The position numbers and the translations under genes are program-made. Of a DNA stretch of 64,000 nt, positions 57,684 to 64,000 are shown in pieces. The stretch is from an uncultured Fibrobacter sp. (GTDB lineage Bacteria > Fibrobacterota > Fibrobacteria > Fibrobacterales > Fibrobacteraceae): positions 1-64,000 of the forward strand of contig CAKUWY010000018.1 of the NCBI GenBank assembly GCA_934699585.1, written 5' to 3'. Each line of letters starts with the position of its first letter. Position 1 is the stretch's first letter. The notes under the pieces were generated by a model. That model was given only the letters and a program-made list of their open reading frames with translations. It was not told the origin of the DNA and searched no databases.

Positions 57684-58715
57684 ATGAAAGTAACTGTACT
57701 TGGAACTGGCGGCTGGGGACTTACCCTTGGTCAGGTGGTTTATGAAAATAAGTGCGAGGTCTCCTTCTGGACTAACTCGCAGGCCGAAGTGGATTTGCTC
57801 TCGACGGAGCACCAGTACAAGGACAAATTGCCCGGTGTGATTTTCCCGGCAGATTTCAAGTACACCACCGACATGAACGCTGCCCTCGATGGTTGCGACA
57901 TGGTGCTTATCGTAGTGCCCTCTCAGTTTATGGGCGGTGTGGCCAAGAACCTAGGCAAGTGGACGCCGGCTAAGGGCAAGGAACCAGTGGTGGTCTGTGC
58001 CACAAAGGGCATTCTCGAGGGCACGAACCAGCTCATGAGCGAAGTGCTATTGGAAAATGTTCCCTGGCTTACCGAAGACAAGATGGTGGCCTTTAGCGGG
58101 CCTTCCCATGCTGAAGAAGTGAGCCGTCATATTCTTACGGCCATTGTGGCTGCCTGTGTGAACGAAGAATCCGCAAAGTTTGTGCAAAAGGTCATGAGCT
58201 GCAGCTACCTGCGTGTGTACAGCTCTACGGATATCGTGGGCATTGAACTCTGCGGTTCTGTGAAGAACGTCATTGCCATTGCTTCCGGCGTGCTTTACGG
58301 GCTTGAAGCTAGCGGCAAGTACAAGATTGGAGACAACACCCGTGCGGCCCTCTTGACTCGCGGCCAGGCAGAAATGTGCCGCCTGGGCAAGGCCCTCGGG
58401 GCAAAGTCCGAAACCTTTGCTGGCCTTGCCGGTATGGGCGACTTGATTGTGACCTGCCTTTCCCAGCACAGCCGTAACCGCTATGTGGGGGAACACATCG
58501 GTAAGGGCGAAACCATCGAGCAGGTGCTTGCCGGCATGAAAATGGTGGCCGAAGGTGTGCCCACCTGCAAGAGCACCAAGGCCCTTGCCGACAAGCTGGG
58601 TGTAGAAATGCCCATTGTGAACTCCGTTCACGCCCTCCTTTTCGAAGGTAAGAAGGTGGACGATGTCATCAAGGACATGTGGGGTCGCGAACTCAAGGAA
58701 GAAGTCTGGGGCTAG
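57684..58715 (+). CDS. gpsA: NAD(P)-dependent glycerol-3-phosphate dehydrogenase
   Basis: GpsA reduces dihydroxyacetone phosphate to sn-glycerol 3-phosphate for phospholipids. The protein has 343 residues. GTGGWGLTLG at 7-16 is the nucleotide-binding loop. ATKGIL, SGPSHAEEV, GIELCGSVKNVIAIASG with the catalytic Lys, and FAGLAGMGDLIVTC follow. The ATG at 57684 has TAGGA 9 bp upstream; the longer frame starts in repeat DNA. It follows plsY on the same strand, so the pair makes and acylates glycerol 3-phosphate. It overlaps the opposing flippase-like gene by 4 bp. Confidence 0.95.
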   Translation: MKVTVLGTGGWGLTLGQVVYENKCEVSFWTNSQAEVDLLSTEHQYKDKLPGVIFPADFKYTTDMNAALDGCDMVLIVVPSQFMGGVAKNLGKWTPAKGKEPVVVCATKGILEGTNQLMSEVLLENVPWLTEDKMVAFSGPSHAEEVSRHILTAIVAACVNEESAKFVQKVMSCSYLRVYSSTDIVGIELCGSVKNVIAIASGVLYGLEASGKYKIGDNTRAALLTRGQAEMCRLGKALGAKSETFAGLAGMGDLIVTCLSQHSRNRYVGEHIGKGETIEQVLAGMKMVAEGVPTCKSTKALADKLGVEMPIVNSVHALLFEGKKVDDVIKDMWGRELKEEVWG

Positions 58716-59656
58716 TCCTTCTTACATCCGACTAGTACCACGGCACCTTGTAAGGCCTGGAACAGCAAGGGAATGTAACCCAGCAAGCCAGCGGCAAGAA
58801 CTAGATCCGCAGGAATGCCGAGGATTCCGGAAAAAAGAGCTATTTGGACTCCTTCGCGAACGCCAATACCGTTAAGAGAAACGGGAAGCATGGCGACTAC
58901 GATGGTGATGCTGGTAAAGACCACCAGAATGCCGATGTTGATATCGACTCCTACCGCTTTGAAGTAGGCGAAACTGGTAAATAAAGACAACAACTGCAGC
59001 CAGAGGGAATCCAATGAAGACAGTAATAGTTGTTTTTTGTGTTTCCTATAAATGGAAAGGCTGTACTGAAATTTTGGGATAAAGCTGATTTTGTTCGTGA
59101 TAAATTCGGGGAAGGGAATCTTGTCAGAAAACAGACAGCAGAGGATAATGACAATACAAATAAGCAGTACTGCGCACATGACAAGAGTGTAGATTGTGGG
59201 CACATTGATTTTTGTCATGGCAAAGGGTAGCGCAATAAAGAAACATAGGAACATGGCCAAAAGTCCTTGAATGCGGGAAAGAAAGACTGCCGAAACAGAT
59301 TGACTGGTTTGGTTGAATTTTTTTCCGAATGCCAAAGATTTTACAGCATCGCCACCAAAGCCAGTGGGGAGTAGGTTGTTGAAAAAGTAGCCCATGGCGG
59401 TATAGGCGTAATAGGTCTTGAATGGAATATCTGGTCCTTGAACGGAAAGGCCTTTCCAACGATTTGCCTGGATAACCATGATTAGTGTTGCTGCAGCGAG
59501 GGTGGCAAGAACCCATGGAACCATCCCGATGTTCCAGTTTTCGATCACACTTGCAAGCGGAATTTTGTAAAAGATGAAGGCGAAACCGCCCACGCTTACA
59601 AGAAGCTGGAAAATCCGTTTTAACCAAAGACCTGTGATTGTCTTACCTGCCGTCAT
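58712..59656 (-). CDS. Lysylphosphatidylglycerol synthase TM-region family protein (flippase-like)
   Basis: The protein has 314 residues and eight or so membrane helices. NNLLPTGFGGDAVKS (about 93-107) and LPVSLNGIGVREG (about 257-269) are the signatures of the LPG_synthase_TM/UPF0104 family. Members without the soluble MprF domain are thought to be lipid flippases or glycolipid transporters. It is divergent from the SAM methyltransferase gene, so a role in glycolipid or glycan export with the methyltransferase and glycosyltransferase is possible but unproved. Codon use is more AT-rich than its neighbours. Confidence 0.85.
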   Translation of the reverse strand: MTAGKTITGLWLKRIFQLLVSVGGFAFIFYKIPLASVIENWNIGMVPWVLATLAAATLIMVIQANRWKGLSVQGPDIPFKTYYAYTAMGYFFNNLLPTGFGGDAVKSLAFGKKFNQTSQSVSAVFLSRIQGLLAMFLCFFIALPFAMTKINVPTIYTLVMCAVLLICIVIILCCLFSDKIPFPEFITNKISFIPKFQYSLSIYRKHKKQLLLSSLDSLWLQLLSLFTSFAYFKAVGVDINIGILVVFTSITIVVAMLPVSLNGIGVREGVQIALFSGILGIPADLVLAAGLLGYIPLLFQALQGAVVLVGCKKD

Positions 59657-59714
59657 TGCCCATAAAAATAGTATTTTTGCCGAGAAAATTTTATATTTTG
59701 AGGAAGAGGATTTT

Positions 59715-60338
59715 ATGTACCGGAATAAAGCGCGTTACGATGTAGCCATGTTGGTGCCGAAAGATGTTAAGAGTGTTCTAGAAATCGGCGCTGGTGCTGG
59801 ATTGAACTATATAATTTACCCGCAGGATGCCTATAAGGTTGCCATTGAGCCGGAAAATCGTACCGATACCCACACAATCGACAAGGCTCCGGGGGGCTTC
59901 AATGAATACCACCACGTGTTTTACGAACAGTACACCGAAGACAAAAAGTTTGATCTTGTGGTCATGTGCGATGTCTTGGAACATGTGAACGATCCGGTAG
60001 ATCTTATTAATTTCTGCAAGAAACATATCAATCCCGAAGGCCACATCCTCGTGTCGCTTCCGAATTTTTGCTGTGCTGAAAATCTCTTGAAAATCATCAT
60101 TACTCGCGATTTTCGTTACTTTAAGCCGGACGAAGGTGAACATGCGCTAGGCGTCCTGGATATTAACCACAAAACGTTTTGGACAAAAAAGAGCTTTGTT
60201 CGCTTTGCCAAAGAGAACGGCCTTGAAATCGAGAAAATTGTGGGTATTCGCAAACAGCTGAAGTTTATGCCGGGCTTGTTGAGCCATTCCAGCTTTATTC
60301 CGTTCCAGTACGGGTTCTTGACAAAACTAAAGAAATAG
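59715..60338 (+). CDS. Class I SAM-dependent methyltransferase, 207 aa
   Basis: The methyltransferase_11/23-type fold is seen as VLEIGAGAGLNY (motif I, about 21-32), EPEN (end of strand 2), FDLVVMCDVLEHVNDPVDL (motif II/III) and a C-terminal region resembling methyltransferases of surface-glycan clusters (LLSHSSFIPFQYGFL). The substrate is unknown; glycan or lipid-linked sugar methylation is a guess from context. GAGGAAGAGG lies about 6 bp before the ATG at 59715. The 3' end overlaps the convergent glycosyltransferase by 12 bp. Confidence 0.82.
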   Translation: MYRNKARYDVAMLVPKDVKSVLEIGAGAGLNYIIYPQDAYKVAIEPENRTDTHTIDKAPGGFNEYHHVFYEQYTEDKKFDLVVMCDVLEHVNDPVDLINFCKKHINPEGHILVSLPNFCCAENLLKIIITRDFRYFKPDEGEHALGVLDINHKTFWTKKSFVRFAKENGLEIEKIVGIRKQLKFMPGLLSHSSFIPFQYGFLTKLKK

Positions 60339-61418
60339 GCTCTCTGCGACTTCTCTTGTTCTTCTGGAACTTTCTTCCCAAGAAAAATTCGAAACCCAGG
60401 CTTCCATTGCGGCATCGTATTTTCCCTTGTCGTCAAGGGATTTTTCAAGCGTATCTGCGATACTTGCCGGATCGCTTGGGTCAAAATATTTAGCAATCGT
60501 GCCGCCGACTTCGGGGAGTGACGACGTGTTGGAACAGGCGACCGGTGTACCGCAGGCAAAAGCTTCAAGAACGGGGAGTCCAAACCCTTCGTACAAGGAG
60601 GGGAGAACAAACAGGTCTGCCAGGTTATAGAAGTTCACAAGGTCTTCTTGACTGACCATGCCGGCGTGAATGGTCAAGTTTTCGATTCCCAGTTCACGCT
60701 CTTGTGTGGCCTTGGTGCGACCGTCAAAGGACTTGCCTACAAAAATCAGGCGGCAATTTTCTTTGCCCTTCATTTGGGCGAAACCCTTGAAAAGACCATT
60801 CAGATTCTTGTGGGGGAGAAAGTTCCCGACATAGAGAAGAACCTTCTTGTCGCGAGGAATGCCGTATTTTTCGTACAGGTATCCGAAGTCTTTTTGTGTC
60901 TTGCGGACGAATTCTTTTCCGACGCCAGAGGGGATGACCGTTATCTTGGATTCGTCGGTCTTGTAGAAACGTATTAGGTCTTTTTTTGTGCTTTCAGAAA
61001 CTACGATAATTTTGTCGGCACGCTTGCTTACAAACCAGAAGAAGAACTTGAAGTAGAGGTGCGCCAACTTCATGGGCAAAAACTCTGGGTAAATCAAGTG
61101 AGTGAGATCGTGTATCGTCACCATCATCTTGCCACGGTAGAACAGGGGAACATTGCAATGGGGGATGTGCAATACATCGGGTTTTTCTCGGTAGAGAGCC
61201 CGATATGGAAATTTTAGCTGTTCCTTGTAGCCATAAATACCGCTGATAAACGGAATATGTTTAGGTATGTTTTTGTATGGTTCAAGGTCCTTGGGGTCAC
61301 CAAGAGCAATTGCGTAACCGACATCTTTTAACCAGTGCTGAATGCAGGTCCCAATACCGGACCTGGCGACCATTCGGGCGTCGATTGCGATTTTTAACTT
61401 CTTGTTGTTATTGCACAT
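60327..61418 (-). CDS. GT4-family glycosyltransferase
   Basis: This is a GT-B fold glycosyltransferase of family 4. IDARMVARSGIGTCIQHW near the start is the acceptor-side loop typical of mannosyl/rhamnosyl GT4 enzymes. TIHDLTHLIYPEF, VVSESTKKDLIRFY and VIPSGVGKEF follow. PSLYEGFGLPVLEAFACGTPVACSNTSSLPE near 280-310 is the donor-binding EX7E motif. The ATG at 61418 gives 363 residues, with AAGGA about 10 bp upstream; an ATG at 61448 is an alternative. It probably builds a surface glycan. It is divergent from dnaE. Confidence 0.88.
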   Translation of the reverse strand: MCNNNKKLKIAIDARMVARSGIGTCIQHWLKDVGYAIALGDPKDLEPYKNIPKHIPFISGIYGYKEQLKFPYRALYREKPDVLHIPHCNVPLFYRGKMMVTIHDLTHLIYPEFLPMKLAHLYFKFFFWFVSKRADKIIVVSESTKKDLIRFYKTDESKITVIPSGVGKEFVRKTQKDFGYLYEKYGIPRDKKVLLYVGNFLPHKNLNGLFKGFAQMKGKENCRLIFVGKSFDGRTKATQERELGIENLTIHAGMVSQEDLVNFYNLADLFVLPSLYEGFGLPVLEAFACGTPVACSNTSSLPEVGGTIAKYFDPSDPASIADTLEKSLDDKGKYDAAMEAWVSNFSWEESSRRTREVAESLFL

Positions 61419-61624
61419 ACAAAAATTATCCTTCAGCGAAAGATACATTTTTTATAAACCGTTTATATAAGATTCCGTATCTGTGGCGTATTTTTTACCA
61501 TTCTCCTTTTCCACTCGAACCTCTCCGGTTTTTGCCTGTCGATGCACACCTTCTAAGATAACATCCCCTGACCACAAACGGCCTTCGGTCCTATCGACGG
61601 CCTACTATTTACTAAATTGCAGCT

Positions 61625-64000
61625 ATGGCTTTTGTTCACCTGCAAGTTCATTCTGAATTTTCCGTTTTAAAATCATCGGCCCGTCTCGACGGCATATTGG
61701 AAGCTGCCGCTGCAGAAAATGCTCCTGCGGTGGCCCTTACCGACCACGGCGCCATGTTCGGCATCCTGGAAATCCAGACCCGCGGAAAAGACTTGAACAA
61801 GAAACGCAAGGAACAGGGACTCCCGCCAGTCAAGACCATCTACGGCTGTCATGTCTATGTGGATTCGCCAAGCGCAAACCAGAAAGACCCGACAACTTAT
61901 GAACGACTAACCCTCCTGGTAGAAAACGATGTGGGGTATTACAACCTGCTTCGTATAGTGAGTTTCCGCTACGAAGATGGAGACCGCTGGGCCGAAATCC
62001 CGTCGGTCCCGCTGTCGGTGGTAAATGAACACAAAGAAGGTATTATCGCCATTGCAGGGGATTTCTTTAGCCGCTACGGCCAGAATGTGGCTGCCGGTCG
62101 CAACAGTGTTGCTCGGGAATACATAGAATCCCTGGACAAAATTTTTGACCGGGACCATCTTTACCTTTCGGTTTGCGATAACGGAATTCCCCAGCAGAAA
62201 TTGCTGAACGATTATAATGTGCAGTTGGCAGGGGAGCTAGGCCGCGAAGTGGTGGCCGTAGCCGATGTCCATTATATTAAGCAAGAAGATGCCCAGGCCC
62301 ACAAGGTTTTGCGCTGCATTTCTCTTAAAGAGACTCTGAACGATTTTACGGATAAGCGTTTCCCTACGGACCAGTTCTATTTCAAAACTGAACAAGAAAT
62401 GCAGGCACTGTTCGGCCACATTCCTGGCGCTATCGAAAATACGGTAAAGATTGCGGATCGCTGTAATTTTACAGTAAAAACCGGCATTGGCGACGAATAT
62501 TGGCCCCGTTTCAAGATTCCCGAAGATTTTTTGGCCTCTGAGGAATACCAGAGTATCAAGGCCATCATGAAGGCGGAATACGATGCGGAGTATCCTGTTG
62601 TTCGCGAACGGGAGCTCAAGGGAGTCATCAAGGAAAAAAAGAAAAAGGTGACGGCATCTTATTGTGCCGACAAGGGAATTGCCGAAGAAGCCCTGACCGA
62701 CGAAGACAAGGCAGAAATTGAACGCCTGTCCCAGCCTGAATTTTTTGACGATGACGACAACAATGCTTGGGAGAAAAATGTTCGTCGCTGGTGTAAACCG
62801 GGTGGTGACGCCGATATCTACATTACGCACCTGTGTAACCAGCGTCTTAAATGGCGTTTCCCCAACGAAGATTTTAAGTTCCCTGCCCACGATACCGAAG
62901 TGGCAGCCCGCATGTACAAGGAACTGAACTGTATCCGCAACATGAACGTGGCGGGCTACCTCTTGATTGTGTGGGACTTTATCAACTGGTCCAGGGAACA
63001 CGGGATTCCTGTGGGGCCTGGCCGTGGATCTGCCGCAGGTTCTCTTGTCACCTACATCATCGGTATTACCGACATTGACCCGCTGACCTTTGACTTGCTT
63101 TTTGAACGATTCCTGAATCCGGAACGCGTGTCCATGCCCGATATTGATACGGACTTTTCGGATAGGGACCGCGGTCGCGTGATTGACTACGTGACCGAAA
63201 AATACGGCAAGGAGTGCGTGGGCCAGATTATCACCTATGGCATGCTCAAGTCCAAGGCGGTGATTACCGACGTGGCCCGCGTTTTGGGTATTCCGCCGCA
63301 AGAAGCGAAGGCGATTACCAAGCTGTTCCCGCAGCGCACCTTGAATTTTAGCTTGAAGCAGGCCTGGACGGGTAAAGACAAGAAGGGAAACAACCTGGAA
63401 GACGGTTATAGCCCGGAACCCCTGCAGGCCATGATCAATAGCCGTGCCAGCTACCAGAACCTGTGGGACATCGCCAAAAAGCTAGAGGATTTGCCTCGCC
63501 AGACAGGCGTGCACGCCTGTGGTGTGGTGATTACGCCGACTCCGATTTATAACCTTGCGCCTTTGTACCGAGCCGCTCCCGAAGATACGCCGGTGGTGAT
63601 GTACGACAAGCATTACGCCGAAGATATCGGGCTTCTGAAGATGGACTTCTTGGGTCTTATCAACTTGTCCATCATTCAAGACACGGTGAACATGGTCAAG
63701 AAGAACCGTGGCATCGAGCTGGACATGGGCCATATCCCGCTGGACGACAAGGAAACCTTTGACCTACTGGGCAAGGGCATGACCACGACGGTGTTCCAAT
63801 TTGAATCGCCGGGTATGCAAAAGTACCTGCGTGAACTGAAACCGACCCGAATTTTTGACCTTATCGCTATGAACGCCCTGTATCGTCCGGGGCCGTTGGA
63901 ACAGATTCCCCACTTTATTGCCCGTAAGCAGGGTAAAGAAGAAATTGACTGTTACCACCCAGACTTGGAACAGGTACTTGGCGAAACCTACGGTGTGATT
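61625..64000 (+). CDS. dnaE: DNA polymerase III alpha subunit (3' end cut by window)
   Basis: The first 792 codons of the replicative polymerase are present; about 350-400 more are expected. The PHP domain (about 1-270) begins FVHLQVHSEFSVL with TDHGAMFGI, where Gln replaces the usual first metal His (LHxH to LQVH). The catalytic palm has GPGRGSAAGSLVTY and PDIDTDFSD (two of the three Asp). TGVHACGVVI and MDFLGL follow, with FQFESPGMQKYL and ALYRPGPLE near the edge. An acidic/charged insert lies near 330-380. The 176-bp gap upstream shows no other gene. Confidence 0.96.
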   Translation, partial: MAFVHLQVHSEFSVLKSSARLDGILEAAAAENAPAVALTDHGAMFGILEIQTRGKDLNKKRKEQGLPPVKTIYGCHVYVDSPSANQKDPTTYERLTLLVENDVGYYNLLRIVSFRYEDGDRWAEIPSVPLSVVNEHKEGIIAIAGDFFSRYGQNVAAGRNSVAREYIESLDKIFDRDHLYLSVCDNGIPQQKLLNDYNVQLAGELGREVVAVADVHYIKQEDAQAHKVLRCISLKETLNDFTDKRFPTDQFYFKTEQEMQALFGHIPGAIENTVKIADRCNFTVKTGIGDEYWPRFKIPEDFLASEEYQSIKAIMKAEYDAEYPVVRERELKGVIKEKKKKVTASYCADKGIAEEALTDEDKAEIERLSQPEFFDDDDNNAWEKNVRRWCKPGGDADIYITHLCNQRLKWRFPNEDFKFPAHDTEVAARMYKELNCIRNMNVAGYLLIVWDFINWSREHGIPVGPGRGSAAGSLVTYIIGITDIDPLTFDLLFERFLNPERVSMPDIDTDFSDRDRGRVIDYVTEKYGKECVGQIITYGMLKSKAVITDVARVLGIPPQEAKAITKLFPQRTLNFSLKQAWTGKDKKGNNLEDGYSPEPLQAMINSRASYQNLWDIAKKLEDLPRQTGVHACGVVITPTPIYNLAPLYRAAPEDTPVVMYDKHYAEDIGLLKMDFLGLINLSIIQDTVNMVKKNRGIELDMGHIPLDDKETFDLLGKGMTTTVFQFESPGMQKYLRELKPTRIFDLIAMNALYRPGPLEQIPHFIARKQGKEEIDCYHPDLEQVLGETYGVI

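Overview
The window looks like a chromosome segment from a Fibrobacter-type bacterium (Fibrobacterota, FCB group). The best single marker is the lipoprotein at 31938-32972. It carries the Fibrobacter succinogenes major paralogous domain behind a long Ser/Glu/Gly linker. Supporting signs are several lipoproteins with Ser-rich linkers, a C-terminal sorting-like domain on a secreted beta-helix protein, and start-proximal promoters that match the TAnnTTTG -10 box known from Bacteroides. No plasmid, phage or transposase gene is visible. dnaA is cut by the left edge and dnaE by the right edge.

Layout. 1-6.5 kb: dnaA (minus), then a plus-strand run of a membrane protein, a squalene/phytoene synthase-like enzyme, lspA, rluD and purB. 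6.6-11.5 kb: minus-strand RNA methyltransferase, YbjQ protein, acyltransferase 3, thrH and hslO. 11.5-14.1 kb: a palindrome-packed region around one intact tRNA-Pro(CGG), two broken tRNA-Pro copies and a lipoprotein/outer-membrane gene pair. 14.1-18.2 kb: Smr protein, lipid A-type acyltransferase, a eukaryote-like UDP-sugar pyrophosphorylase and mraY. 18.3-29.5 kb: zinc-ribbon protein, LysE exporter, DUF3943 protein, gatA, a DUF4321-type membrane protein, rpsD, a lipoprotein, a 1024-residue beta-helix protein and endonuclease I. 29.5-34.5 kb: folC followed by an island-like stretch (tandem repeats, FSU-domain lipoprotein, a second copy of the folC tail, a DinJ/YafQ toxin-antitoxin pair, and an inverted repeat copy). 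34.5-39.8 kb: lgt, a penicillin-binding protein, orn, fabF and a DUF2279 protein. 40-44.7 kb: Wzi-like protein, CapD-type dehydratase and a tyrosine-phosphatase lipoprotein. 44.7-64 kb: cvfB, a phosphatase, system II cytochrome c genes, scpB, mutS, dapB, an ABC permease, ruvB, der, plsY, gpsA, a flippase-like protein, a methyltransferase, a glycosyltransferase and dnaE.

The genes are mostly housekeeping, with an envelope theme. lgt and lspA mature the window's own lipoproteins. mraY and the PBP build peptidoglycan, fabF/plsY/gpsA make phospholipid, and the LpxL-like enzyme, Wzi and CapD serve the outer surface.

The unusual content is repeat biology. (1) Short GC-rich palindromic modules have entered coding regions in frame: three in one RNA methyltransferase and one in a LysE exporter. 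(2) Palindromes with different stems share one loop, TCACTTYGTTC. (3) Many gene junctions carry degenerate repeats with an exact 7-bp period. (4) A composite element starts directly after stop codons. (5) tRNA-Pro copies are interrupted in the T-loop. (6) Several genes have a TAnnTTTG box 5-8 bp before the ATG and no Shine-Dalgarno sequence, which suggests leaderless mRNAs. All readings were made by eye from sequence; no database search was run.
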